Counted from the stretch's first letter, positions 46,030 to 57,800 are shown. The stretch: 64,000 bases of DNA from Dugong dugon (GCA_030035585.1 CM057469.1:60467501-60531500); one strand, 5' to 3'. Translations and numbers: made by a program. The notes: generated by a model not told the origin, from the sequence alone.

Positions 46030-47580
46030 TTCCATTGGTACTACATCCTGAGGAGGCTTTAATTCAATCTCCCAGAAGATTGATTTATTAATATCCATAT
46101 TATAATCTTATCAACAATGCCGTTGTTATTCCAAATTGTAGTGTGGTAGCTGTTACCTGAAAAGTAAGTCAGAAGATACTGGTACATTACTGGAGTCTCA
46201 CTCAGTCATTATCAATTAGTACAGTTGATCATCATATCATATGACCAAAATGTCTCCTAGATCAATGCCACGTAGGCCTGAAGGTTTCCATTCAACCTTG
46301 TCAGGTTCCAAAGTAGGAGTAGTGTCAGCAAGATACGGCTTCACCTATCCGAGCATCTGGTATGATCAAACTAAGAGATAATATCATCTTTTGCTATCTT
46401 GAAGTATCAGTGTAATACTGGGTTTTCATTGTATAACCCGTTTATTCATTTTTTTACCCTCAACTACTGTTACCTTTCTCTCCATTTATAAGTTTACCCC
46501 ACCTTTTCCACCTTTGGAAGGGGAAGGGACATTAGGTTTAGCCACTGTGGTGGTCTGCATTGCCAGCAGCAATGTTAGTCTAGGAAGTGCCTCCTCCTCA
46601 GTATTCTTTCATTTATATAGGGTAGGGTTACAGTTAATACAGCTGCAGTCACTGTCAACCTCACTTTTTCCAGATGAGGTGAAGGCACAATCCACCCCAT
46701 CAGGCTCTGAGGGATTCTGACATAAAGGTTTAAAGGTATAGTAACAGTTCATTGCTTAGGGATCAACCCTGTTTCTGGCACTGCAATTGCAGCTCTTGTC
46801 CTGGGATCACTGCTTCAGGTATGAAAAAAAGAAAATTTAGGATGATATGGGGAAAAAGATAAAACAAGTATGTTTTTTACTATCATCTTCCTCTCATCCC
46901 CGTGGGAGCAATTGTATAGTCATACCAGCATCCAAACCCCATGGGAAGAATTGCATAGTCATACCAGCATCCTTCCTCATCCTGTCTTCCACAAATCCCT
47001 GAGAAAAGTAGATGGATCTATTAGGGACTCTCCCTTGCCCTCTTCCCCATCCCCCCACCATTAAGAGTGAGCACACACTCATGAAGGCATGTAAGCCAGT
47101 TCATCTTGCCTTTATCTTCTTCTATTTTAGACAACGAATATTTCAATTGCCTGTTCCAATTCTCTGTCAAACTATTGCTTTGAGGCAGGTATGTCTCTGC
47201 CCACTGTTGAACGTTATGGGTCGGAAAGTGTATTTCTTAGTCTAAAGAAATATGATTCAAAAGTCCAAATTGGTGCTGTTCCTCTTATGGTATTTTGAAC
47301 ATTTGCATCTAATACTGGGGTCCTGGTGGCTCAGGGAGCTGAAAGCATTAGTTGCCAGCTATGTGTGAGGTCTTCCCTCCCAGGCGAATCTGCCCTATAC
47401 CCATCTGCAGTCTCTCTCTTGTTGGCAGACAGAAAGTTATTGACATTTTGTGCCTCAGAGGGTACAAGAAGAATTTGTCTAGATTTAACCCATCTCTGCA
47501 TTGCTGCAGCCTCCCTGTGTCCACTCATTATGGTGGGTGAGAAATCAATGTTTTGCTTTGTTTTCTTTTTTGACATTTAA
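46030..47580 (-). mobile_element. Possible decayed ERV/MaLR internal region
   Basis: Less AT-rich than its flanks. A minus frame at 47,331-47,576 reads MQRWVKSRQILLVPSEAQN and SWQLMLSAP, with a style like a gag-type internal region; other frames are broken. An antisense LTR lies downstream at 44,478-45,125, the right order for a minus-strand provirus remnant. Assignment is inference. ORFs on the plus strand (46,514; 47,012; 47,326) are then shadows. Confidence 0.3.
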
Positions 47581-48511
47581 TAGGATATTTTAAACATGTT
47601 TCAAGGATCATATTCAGGAGACCATTTTTCCTTAAGAAACATAATTTGAGTCATTACACACATTTTGGGGGATGAATTTTATATATTAGTGTTACTAATT
47701 TACCTGAATTTATAAGACTTACCCACATATCTCTAAGAAAAAGCATTAGTGCATGGTCTCACAGTAGGCTACTTTAAAATTTTAAGAAGATTAAAGAACT
47801 CTGTGGATCATGGTTAGAACAGGTGATATTTTCGCCACTTCTCTTTCCCTCAACTCATTTTCCTTTGTAATAAACAACCTGAATAAACAAGGACCTCACA
47901 TTGCCCAATATTTACACAGTGGCTCATTTAAAGAAGCAGTAATCCAAATCAAGAAGGCTTAAAATAAATGTACAACCATTTTATAAATATATTTAAAGGG
48001 ACAATGCTTGTCTTTGCACAGCACATCCTACAAAAATATTGTAAATTTTTATGTGGATATCCACCTCCTGCTCATCCACCATCACTTTCCCAATATATGT
48101 CACTGAATAAAGAATATCTCACTCTTATTCATTAAGCTGCTTTCTAAAAGCCAAGCTACTGTATCATACAATCCATTTGCTTCCAAAAAAATATCCTAAA
48201 CGTTCCTCTAAACGTATATTTTGGATTTTACTTTGAAGTAAAAAAAAAATAAGAAAAAAAATGAAATTTCTTAACTTTTGAAGGAAAAACTATTATACGA
48301 GGTTCCAACTTGACACCAGCAAGAAATCTGACATTATTTTATTTCATGAATGCAAGGCACGTGCCTCAGGTGGATTTCTCCAAGAGTTTGCTTTTGTCGG
48401 TTATTGGAAGTCCGTGTGAGGCAACTCAGTTACGTTGGTGGCAGGAATTAACCTACAGGAATCATTGTCTACGTGAATATATTTTTAGCCACATAGTGTT
48501 TTAGCCTCATA
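47581..48511. other. Unassigned sequence
   Basis: Mostly AT-rich. Between 48,290 and 48,500 several CpGs persist and a plus frame of 64 codons is open, but I see no family or splice support. Confidence 0.35.
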
Positions 48512-48718
48512 TCTAGTGCAGTGGTTAAGTACTTGGCTACTAACTGAAAGGTCAGCCTTTCAAACCCACCAGCGGCTCCCATCAGCAGAAGAAAGATGTG
48601 GCAGTCAGCTTCCATAAAGTTTATAGCCTTGGAAACCCTATGGGACAGTTCTACTCTGTCCCTTAGGATCGCTATGAGTTGGAATTGACTGGACGGCAAT
48701 GAGTTGGGTTGGGTTGGG
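48512..48718 (+). mobile_element. AfroSINE, long form, TTGGG-expanded tail
   Basis: gtgcagtggttaagtacttg, gcagaagaaagatgtggcag, ataaagtttatagccttgga, cctatgggacagttctactc. The tail is three TTGGG units at about 48,703-48,718. Confidence 0.9.
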
Positions 48719-49756
48719 TATTGTCTACTACTTCCAGAAAAGCCTCAAAGTTTTAAAGGTAAAAATAAAAATGAACAAAAAAGTAAATCACTTTACACTC
48801 ATGATTAAGTTTATCTGTCCTGAAACACACCCAAATCATTATTTTGCACACCTAAGGCAAATAATAATAATAATCTGTTCCTTGGATTTCATTAAATCAA
48901 ACCTCAATGATTTATAGTCAAGATTTCTAACGGTGATATGCAGTTCATTACAGGAAACATACAGTTCTGAGGGAACATGCAGAGCTATTTGTAATTGATC
49001 TCCTTATCAAGATTTAATGTTCCCCATGGTTGAATAATGACTTCTTTTGGAGAATATGTAAAGTTTCTACCTCATTTTCTCATTATTTCTTTCATCAATC
49101 ACAGAGCTACAAATAATTGGAGTGTTTGTCAGGGAACAGAGGGAAAGTGGAAAAAGTATAACTACTAATGATTTAAATTTTTTTAAATTGGCAAACCTTC
49201 ATTTCGTATTAAATTGTATTTCAGAGAAGGTAGCAAAAGTTCTTAGTTTAGAACTCAATATTTCAATGTTATCTATGTTGTATGTCTGAATGTTGCATGT
49301 CTAAGAAATCATAATTCATGATGGAAAGTCAACTCAGCTCAAATGATTCAGAATTCAAAAACATCCAACTAGGCTCTTGTTAGATTTAATGATGTTAATA
49401 TTGAAATCATTGTACTAGGTTATTTTTGTTTGTTTAAGTTTCCAAGGTGAGTTGGACAAGTTAAGAAAGATATGCTTTGTATAAAAGATGCTGGAAAAAG
49501 ATGACTTCAGTGAAATCATAAATGTTCATTCCCAAAGTTTAACTATAACAGATTATGTTAAGAATGACAAATATTAAAACAGTATTTGAAAAAGGTACTC
49601 ATTTTTAAAGACTGTCTCATTGAGAAGATAGCTAAAATCTTTTTCATTTACACTTTTATTTGTAAAATTAGTTTTAATGTTTGATTTACAATCTAACTTT
49701 CTGTGATTCAAATTGTGAATCACTTTTAAACGTGATTATCTTTGCTTGTATTGCAG
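48719..49756. other. Unassigned sequence
   Basis: No repeat recognised in about 1 kb of AT-rich DNA. Confidence 0.4.
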
Positions 49757-49872
49757 ATGACTTATCTGTGAGGAAAATGGGCAAAAAACTATTGCTTCAC
49801 TCCTCTACAGGTAACCCTAAATATTTTAAGTAAATGAATGGTTAAATATATGATTCCTAAGTCATTATGAGT

Positions 49873-49945
49873 GCCTTCTTAGCATAGTGGTCAGTCCATT
49901 AGTCTCATAATCTGAAGGTCCTGAGTTCAAGCCTCAGAGAGGGCA
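49873..49945 (+). tRNA. tRNA-Met(CAU)-like gene or pseudogene
   Basis: Exactly 73 nt folding as a cloverleaf. Acceptor stem gccttct / agagggc pairs at 7 of 7 positions (one G-T), followed by discriminator A. The D stem gcat / gtcc has one C-C mismatch. The anticodon arm ttagt-ctcataa-tctga carries CAT, as in elongator tRNA-Met. The variable loop is 5 nt and the T stem ctgag / ctcag is perfect around ttcaagc. The A box (tagcatagtgg) and B box (gagttcaagcc) are near consensus, and TTTT follows at 49,951-49,954. The D arm deviates most from mammalian tRNA-Met, mainly at former CpGs, so decay to a pseudogene is possible. Confidence 0.6.
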
Positions 49946-49954
49946 TTCTATTTT

Positions 49955-50120
49955 GGAGCCCTGGTGGCACAGTGGTTTAAGAGTTTGGCTGCTAACCAAA
50001 AAGGTCAGCAGTTCAAATCCACCAGCCTCTCCTTGGAAGCCCTATCGGGCAGTTGTACTCTGTCCTATAGGATCGTTATCAGTCAGAATCGACTCCATGG
50101 CAATAAGTTTTTTTTTTTTT
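49955..50120 (+). mobile_element. AfroSINE, short form, abutting tRNA terminator
   Basis: Head ggagccctggtggcacagtg starts directly after the TTTT of the tRNA-like locus; ctgctaaccaaaaaggtcag, cctataggatcgttatcagt, tail gcaataag then a T-run. Confidence 0.93.
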
Positions 50121-50679
50121 AAAGCCATTATGCTATTAAGATTTCATTTGTAAAACATCTGCTTATATATTTGTACAGCTTTAATTATTTTAATATCTTT
50201 GACTATAAAAATAAGTATTTTAGGTTGTTGCATTTTGCTACTTGTCACTGGAAAACTGGCCTTGGTCGTATATGGCTACAGAGACCGCAAACCGTGCAAT
50301 TGACTGGTATTGGTTAACTACCCATGAAGTAGAGAAAAGCATATAGCAGAATGGCAAATATCAAATGTTAGAATAGGCAGTGAAATCACATATTGCCACC
50401 CACTTTTCCTGGGAGAGTCCCAGTTTATGCCTGTTGTCCAATTAAAATTATTTATAGTGCCTCTTATCACTTTCAAAAGTGTCCCTGTTGGATGATAAAT
50501 TATATTGCCACCCTTTGTATAAGGGTGAGATTTTCTTTTGTGGAATAGAAAACAGAATCCTTTTGCCTTAATAGAAATTATTTAGAAAAGCAATAACTTA
50601 TATTTTATGATCACACATTGTCTACCCTTTGGACAAACCATATGCTTGCTCAAACTACACAGAAATCCACTTATTCTTT
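50121..50679. other. Unassigned sequence
   Basis: Nothing recognised. Confidence 0.4.
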
Positions 50680-50714
50680 AACACACACATACACACACAC
50701 ACAGACACACACAC
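50680..50714. repeat. (CA)n microsatellite, interrupted
   Basis: acacacacatacacacacac followed by acagacacacacac. Confidence 0.95.
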
Positions 50715-51087
50715 TCCAGTTTATAAAATCATTACTGATGTCAGTATAACTAGAAGTTAGGAATAGAAACACTTAAGCATCTTCTTTTATTTCAAAACAA
50801 AGTGTGTATTAGGTACCATTAAGTGCTAAAACTATAGCAGGCAAAAGAGGACTCTAAAGATAATATGGCAGAGGCTTTGTTTCAAGTTAGTGACAGTAAT
50901 TCTTAGAAAGACAGTGCATGCATGAATTTGTAGAAGAGAACCTCCATATAACAACAAGAAATCTGTGTGACATTGAAAGTTTATATAGTCTATGAAGATA
51001 GTCAGTAAAATAGAATAACCTTTATGTAGATAATTTTATCTAGATGCAGATAAAAATATAGGCGTAAGTATAGGTATAGTCTACCAG
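50715..51087. other. Unassigned sequence
   Basis: Nothing recognised. Confidence 0.4.
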
Positions 51088-51495
51088 CTGTCTGAGTTTG
51101 TCATACTGTGGTGGCTTGCATTTTGCTATGCTGCTTGAAGCTATGCCATCAGTATTTAAAATACCAGCAGGGTTACCCGTGGTGAACAGGTTTCAGCAGA
51201 GGTTCCTGACTAAGACAGACTAGGAAGAAAGGCCTGGTGATCTACTTCCAAAAATTAGCTAATGAAAACCTTATGGATTTCAACAAAACTTTGTCCGGCT
51301 CACTTGCTTTGGACACATCATCAAGAGGGATTAATTGTTAGAGGAGGACATCATGTTTGGTGAAGGAGGGGACAACAAGGATGTGGAAGACCCTCAGCGA
51401 GATAGATTAGCACAGTAGCCACAATGATGGACTTGAACATGCTGTCAGTTGTAAGGATGATGCAGGACTACACAGCAATATCAGCTGTTACTACA
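51088..51495 (+). mobile_element. RTE internal-deletion derivative
   Basis: 5' half: gagtttgtcatactgtggtg, ccagcagggttacccgtggt, gactaagacagactaggaag, paralleling 15,175-15,378. 3' half: ggctcacttgctttggacac, catcaagagggattaa, gaccctcagcgagatagatt, paralleling 18,107-18,300. The whole endonuclease and RT region (about 2.7 kb) is absent. The join falls on ttgtc (51,291-51,295), present at both parental sites (15,374 and 18,107). Non-autonomous, SINE-sized. Confidence 0.85.
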
Positions 51496-51499
51496 AGAA

Positions 51500-51891
51500 A
51501 TAAGGCTTTCTTTCAAGGCACAAGTGGAAACTTTGAGGTCATTTATGCAGTGCTTGAGCTTTGACTATGAAGCCCTGAATGCATCTCTTTCTTTCACCAG
51601 TTTGTCTAGCAAAAGTAGGACCAACTAACCAGCTTCCTTATACTTCTCATTCTGACAAAATTTTAGAAAGGTATCACACAATCACTCAGAGCCTCGCCTT
51701 TCACCAATACCTAGTCTATTAGTGGTGATATTTTTCATATTTGTATTGCTACCTCACGCCATGGATTAGCAGTGCCCTCTTTACTACTGGAAGCAGAGTC
51801 ATCAACATCTTTAAGACTACCAGACTTGAGAACAAATTTAGAAAACTCATCCTTAGAATTTTGTTTCTGTAGAACCACTCTTGGTACCAAA
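51500..51891 (-). mobile_element. LTR-retrotransposon internal start, antisense
   Basis: Directly downstream (in sense) of the LTR at 51,892. Minus strand begins with tggtaccaagagtgg (51,875-51,889), 2 nt after the LTR end, then an open frame to 51,735 ([19 protein letters not shown]). This arrangement fits LTR, primer-binding site, leader. Internal region truncated toward about 51,500, where the RTE derivative ends. Confidence 0.5.
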
Positions 51892-51932
51892 CGTCTTAGG
51901 CTGGGTTCTCTAGAGTAGCAAAACCAGTAAAG

Positions 51933-51971
<39 letters not shown>

Positions 51972-52515
51972 GTATATACGTATATACGTATATATATATA
52001 TACATACACACACATATATATATATATACATATGTATATGTATATGGAGAGGTTTGTATCAAGGAAATGGCTTATGCAATTGTAGAGGCTGGATTGTCCC
52101 AAGTCCATGGGTCCGGATAGAAGCTTCTAATGATTCATGTGGCTGCAGGGGCTGGCAAACCCAAGATCAGCAAGTCAGAGAGCAGGGCTCTTGCTCACAG
52201 GCTGGGAAGATCAACAAATCATAAGATCAGCAGGCAAGACTGAAGGTAAACTGCTAGCTCAAGTCCTAAGAACCAGAGGTCAGATGAACAGGAGCCAGCT
52301 GCAGAATCCAGAGCGAGCAAAGGCCCACAAACATTGCCAGAACCAGGCCACATGCCCAAGGAAACTCCCTTTCAACTGATTGTTCACAACAGATCACATC
52401 ATAGAGGTGAACACATTATATCTGATCTCATCATGGAAGTGATCACAACATCATACAACTGCCAAACCACTGAGAATCATGCCCCAACCAGGTTGACACA
52501 CAACCTTAACCATCA
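51892..52515 (-). mobile_element. LTR-like element, antisense
   Basis: cgtcttaggctgggttctct, (TA)n, gtttgtatcaaggaaatggc, gcaggggctggcaaacccaa, gaggtgaacacattatatct, gagaatcatgccccaaccag, ending gacacacaaccttaaccatca. Ends invert to TG...CA apart from one mutated base. Sister of 45,129-45,798. Confidence 0.75.
51934..52046. repeat. (TA)n with tacgta interruptions
   Basis: About 110 bp of TA dinucleotides with cgtatata and tacaca variants, sitting where the family has a short AT stretch. Strongly self-complementary. Confidence 0.95.
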
Positions 52516-53469
52516 CAACATAGTAAGTCAGGAATACTTGTTACTGTAATATAGTGTGGTATAGTGGGTAGGGAAATTGATGAAAATATAATACTAAAAG
52601 AATAACTGAAGACACAAACCCATAAACAACATAATTTCAGTGATATAAAAGTATTTCAGTGCATAGAAAAAAGATGCTTAGAAGAAAATATACAAATTGC
52701 TGACTTAGTTATCTATGGATGAGGAGAGTTTGCATGATTTTAACTTTTAATAATTTAGCATTAAAAAAATTAGGGCATTAAACATGTACAAAGATATGAA
52801 GTAGTGGAATTCAGTGAAAAAAAGCTTTCCATGCCATAAAACCAATGTGATAATAATGACTTTCTATTCATTCAGCATACAGTAAGTAGAATAATATATG
52901 AACATTAATTTTTATACTGCCTTCCCTTCTCTATATATTGCAATAGTATATATAGTCAGCTATCTAATTCAGAATGATTTTTTCTTTCTCAATTTTTATG
53001 ATTCTACACAATTGATTGCATGACTGTATGTTGACATATTATTTCTGTTTAATTAATGAATGCACACCATATTTTCTCAGTATTTTTTTTCTTTTTGTAT
53101 AATTATAAAGCAAAGTTTCTCATAGAGGTTGGCGATATCCTGGAATGTATCTAGACATCTCCAGGCATCAGCATCTGCCCTTTTGAGAAACACTGCTAAA
53201 AGCTGACCACTGTAGTTTTGTGAGATCATATGTTTCCCATTGTAAGTCAAATGTCAACTTGAACACAAATATTGTTTAGCAGTGTTCTCTAATAACATGA
53301 CCTTCCAGATGATCTGAATATACATGTGTATGAAATACAATAGTTAATCACTAAAATAAAGAGAGATAAAGCTATACCAGACCACTTCATTGTGTACTTT
53401 TTGAGGGGGCAAAGATCTCCCATAAACAATAATTATTCAACACTTTGTAGATGAGCATTATACAGAATG
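52516..53469. other. Unassigned AT-rich sequence
   Basis: No family recognised. Confidence 0.4.
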
Positions 53470-53612
53470 ATTAGGCACTTGCACTCTGGAGTCAACTTTA
53501 TTGGACTAGAATCTTAACTTCTTATTTAATGGCTGTTGGGCTTTGGAGAAATTCTTCAATCTCAGAAATTCAGTAAAATGGAAAAAATCATAAAATACAG
53601 ATTTTGGGGCTA
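53470..53612 (+). mobile_element. MIR SINE
   Basis: ttaggcacttgcactctgga, gtcaactttattggactag, ggctgttgggctttggagaa, aatctcagaaattcagtaaa: MIR core order, diverged. Confidence 0.7.
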
Positions 53613-53811
53613 ATTGTGATACTTGATTGAGTGACTCCATTTAAAGTTGAGAGAGGTTACGTTTTTAGATCTTAGGAACTCAGTTTGATGAAAGTCAGAT
53701 CTGAGGTTTTGGTTAATCTTGTCCCAGCTATATAGAAATGGCGTAAAACATTCTTTTAAAAATAAGAAGCAGGGTTTATCGGCAGTGCCTTGAAGTCCAA
53801 ACTAGGTAACC

Positions 53812-53968
53812 AGTACCAGCCGTTGTGGTGTCACTTCTGACTTATGAAGACTCCACATGTGTCAGAGTAGACCTGTGCTCCATAGGGTTTTCAATGGCTA
53901 GTTTTAATTCTGAGTTGCCTGTGGGTAGACTCAAACCTCCCATGTTTCAGTTAACAGCTAAATGTGTT
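53812..53968 (-). mobile_element. AfroSINE variant
   Basis: gtgtcacttctgacttatga, gtgctccatagggttttcaa, ctgtgggtagactcaaacct, catgtttcagttaacagcta. The closest copy to the 9,000-9,182 variant. Confidence 0.75.
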
Positions 53969-55119
53969 AGCTGAGTAATAAAACAGCAACCAAAGGCCTG
54001 GATTTAAATAAAGTGCTAGGAAATCACCAGGAATTTGAAAGTTTGTCTATATTATTCAGATAAATCCTTCTTTCCTTTTTTTTTTTTCCATTGAGGCCAT
54101 AAAATTTTGATGAACACTTTTCTTATTAAGTATTAATTTCAGAGATTAACTTCAATAGTTTTAAATGAACTGGAGACATTATGACAATGTTTTAAAATGT
54201 TGCAGAAAACCACTGCCTTCCACTATCTCTAAATTTATTTATAGACCACACCTAGCATGTGACTTTGACAAGGGTTTTAGGTACACAAAGGAATAGAGCT
54301 GCCTTGCTCTATTATTTCTGTTCACCTCATGAAACAGTCCGTCCGGGGAAGATATTGATGCAGTTTTCAAAAATGAAGGTCTATTTCACATGTTAGATTA
54401 ATGAAATAAACAAAATTTAAAAGTGGAAAGACTCTCCTATTATCAGATGCACTGACAGGTATTGGATAATGTAGTAAAAGTCATTCAGTTGGAGAAAAAA
54501 CATACCTTAGATAGTCTGTGTTTGCCTTCAGCATTTGTTAGATCAAGATGGAATAATGTCTCAGAAAATTTAAAATCTTTTAATGCATAAAAATGACCAC
54601 AGAGGAACTATTTTTCTTGCCATGAAAGCTAAGCTGTCTGTTGCCTTGAGGAAAAGAAAATAATGAATTTGGAAAGTGACATTCATATTTTAAATATTGC
54701 CAGGCCTAGTGATTTGTTTTTTATTTGCTATGTTCTAGTGTAACTTGGAAGAAACTGGAAGTGAATACTGATAAGAAATTTAATCAAAGAGTAATGAATG
54801 CTTATTTTTGTTCTTTTTAACCAATATCATTATGTTTCTTCTTGAGTTCATGCTTCCTAATAAGAGTTAATGAAATCGAGACTACAATGCTAATTCACAA
54901 ATGGTCATTGGCTCATAAATATGCCTAAAATATGCCAAGGGATTATAATAAAAATACTTTGAGAATAAATTTATTGTAAAATAGCTCATAATCCAAAACA
55001 ATGAACAGAAAAGTCAGTTATGCAATTCTAAGATCTAATGATTGCATTTATAATTTTCTGTCTCTTAAACCAGACAAAACATGTCTATCAGAGAGGGGTA
55101 TTTTATTCATTTGACATTA
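53969..55119. other. Unassigned AT-rich sequence
   Basis: No repeat or coding signal recognised. Confidence 0.4.
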
Positions 55120-55345
55120 TTTCAACAAATATATATTAAGGGCTGATGGTGTATCAGGCAGAGTTTCTACCCTTGATGTAGTTTACAGTCTAGGATAGAC
55201 GGACAACAGGACCCATCACAACAGTAAGTGTGTCAACTATAATGGGGAACATTTAGGGTGTTATGGGCACACATGCGATGAACACTTAATCAAACCTTAG
55301 GTGTTTGGGGAAGTTTTCCTAGAGAGAGTGACGTTTATGTCAAAA
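55120..55345 (-). mobile_element. L2 3' fragment
   Basis: atttcaacaaatatatatta, gtgtatcaggcagagtttct, agtttacagtctaggataga, gaagttttcctagagagagt, gacgtttatgtcaaaac are in L2 complement order. Confidence 0.6.
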
Positions 55346-57744
55346 CCCTAACTATGAACCTTAAGCTCTTCCCCAAAGAGTCCAGCTATCCTTTGGTTCT
55401 TTCTGATATATGATCCCATTTATGAAAATGAAACTTTGGTATATCAGGTTCTCAATAAATGTTTAGTAATTACTTGATTATTGTTTTTTTCAACAAATAT
55501 CAACATAGTTTATGCTATTTTAAAATTACTTTTATCAGAGTAATACATCTACATAGTTTTTTAAAACATCATGCAATATTAGCAATATTTATGATGAGAA
55601 CATTGCCCCATATCCAAATAATTTTCCCCAGAAGCAACCACCTCAAAATATATTAGCCATTTCTTTAGTTACCTACCTATATATTTTCAACAGTGCTCTT
55701 ATTATGCTCTCTTCTGATTTTTCCGTTTTAGCACTATTGTTTTCCCCTGGGGGAGATGAATCCTGAGCACTTTTATATCACTCCCCTCACTACAGCATTC
55801 ATATATAAACAAAACTCACTCTCACACACAGACACACTCACACATTTTATTGCCTTATATTCTCAGAATAATTATATCAGAACTTTCGCACTGTTTATGT
55901 TATAGTGGCAAAGACAAATTTTATCCTACAATTGCATTACCCATTATATTATTATTTGTTACCCAGAGTTAATAATTACTCAAATTTTTAGATTTGCTTT
56001 TTTATCTGTGTATCTATTACTTCTCAGATTCTCCAACAATTACATAAAACCTCTCTCAATGTTATCACATACTCAGTTTCCTTTTTTTTTTTGTCTTGGA
56101 GATACAGCACCTAAAGATCTGTACTCTCCTGAACTTTTGTTCGCTGGACCATCCACTCAGCTGTCTTCCTAACCAGTTCTTCATCTCACTCTTGAGTTGA
56201 ATATCTCTTGATTTGTTCTCTTGTTTACAGCACATTTTTCAGGAGCTTCTTGAGAAAAGATGGATAGGACTCAAGTATTTTGACAATATACACATCTAAA
56301 AATTCTGTAGTATATATCCACATTAATTGAGGGATTGTCTGAGTATATTACTCACAGTTCAAAAGTGTTTTTCCTTAGGCCTCTGAAAGCTATTTTCTTT
56401 ATCTTCTGTAATCTAATGTAGCTGCCGAGAAGTCCAGCGTCATTCTGGTTCCTCACTGACAGGTGACCAAGGTTTTCTCTTTGGAAACTTCTAAAGTGTG
56501 TTCTCCGCTTGTTCCTTTGTTGTAGCATCATGTTCTTGATTTGTGTAGGGACTATCATATCTTGTCTCTGATATTAATTATAGTTTCTTACAGTTATTCT
56601 CCTTTTTCTTTCATTATTGGTTCCTCTAAATTGCTTTTCTTTCTCTTTGTTTTCATCTCCATGTTCATGTTGAAGATTTTGCTAAAAAAAAAGTGGTGAT
56701 CTTTAGCTGTCCTTAGATATTTAAGGGCAAAGTAGTGAAAAGATGACTAGGTGCTCTGTGTTTATGGGTAAAGAATATGGTCCTGGGGCTTGAGAGTAAA
56801 GTGATCCAGCAAGAATCAAACCCACAAATGTTAGCCCCAATAGTGAAGGCTGTCCCAGTCACCTGTATGGAGGATAAAAGACAGTGGTATGCAAGGCAGA
56901 AGAAGCCTGGCTTTTGGAGTCCTGGAGCTAATACAAAGGAAAGAGGCTGCAATCTCACCATTCAATATGCAGACTTTCTCTTTCCCTTCATGCTTTCAGT
57001 GTAACACCTAGACCCTCTTCACAGCTGTGCTCAATATCCTGAAGCTTCTCTGTTGATATTTGCCTGGAATTATCTTTTTGTCTTCTTATTGGGATGGGTG
57101 GTAGATCAGAGGGGGTGGGGGTGGGGCATCTAACTGATGGCATAAAGACTTTAACCAAACTTAACACCTACTTCTCAGTCTCACTCCTAATTTCTGGGAT
57201 TCTTGACCTTACTGATTTTCTACAATGAATGTGTTTGCTTCTTTTCAGTTTCTCCATCTGCAGAAACTTACGTTTTAGCTTACTATTACTACTGTTACTG
57301 TTTTGATAAGTATCCATCGATGTTAAATTCCCAGAGGTTTTTTTTTTTAACATTTCTTATCCACTATTGCCTTCTCTCCATTTCTCTTTGCCTTTGTATG
57401 TTTAGATTGCTTTTCACGTTTTTTTACTTCCCTTTTTCGAGTAATCAGGAAGATATGGAGATAAGCACATGTATTCAGTTCACCATGTTTACCCAGAAAT
57501 CTGTCAATACCTGTTCATTTGATCTTTAGGTTCCCAGAAAGTAGTATTTTTTGTTTGGTCATGGATCTTTTCATATATAATCTTAAAATGTTGACTCAGT
57601 CTTAAAAAAATACATTATGATAGAAAATATTTTGTGGGAAGCAAATCATTATGTAATTTCATGCCTCAAATCAGCAATAATACTATTGTCATGCCAACAC
57701 ATTAAAGGTACTATTCATAACTACTGGGATGATATTTCTTGGTC
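55346..57744. other. Unassigned, partly ancient T-rich repeat
   Basis: 56,340-56,560 (aaaagtgtttttccttaggc, ctgccgagaagtccagcgtc) recalls a mammal-wide old repeat I cannot name. The 108-codon plus ORF at 57,203-57,529 is a T-rich chance frame. Confidence 0.3.
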
Positions 57745-57800
57745 ATGATTGTATCATTAGTGCTTGGCAGAGAGTAAGTATTTGCTGACTATAGTTAACT
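57745..57800 (+). mobile_element. L2 3' scrap, sense
   Basis: gtatcattagtgcttggcag then agagtaagtatttgctgac matches the L2 terminal motif. Confidence 0.4.

Noticed and set aside
48310..48504. 64-codon plus ORF in a CpG-retaining stretch
   Set aside because: No splice signals, no recognisable family, and it ends next to a SINE. Recorded only as unassigned sequence.
48703..48718. Interstitial telomere-like repeat
   Set aside because: Only three TTGGG units, forming the tail of an AfroSINE rather than TTAGGG.
45129..52515. 45.1 and 51.9 kb elements as the two LTRs of one provirus
   Set aside because: They are in the same orientation 6 kb apart, but the DNA between holds unrelated LTRs, SINEs, a tRNA and an RTE derivative, and only one copy has a primer-site-like flank. 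Independent insertions fit better.
57203..57529. 108-codon plus ORF
   Set aside because: T-rich tract giving runs of Phe, Tyr, Cys and Leu; no motif or gene context.
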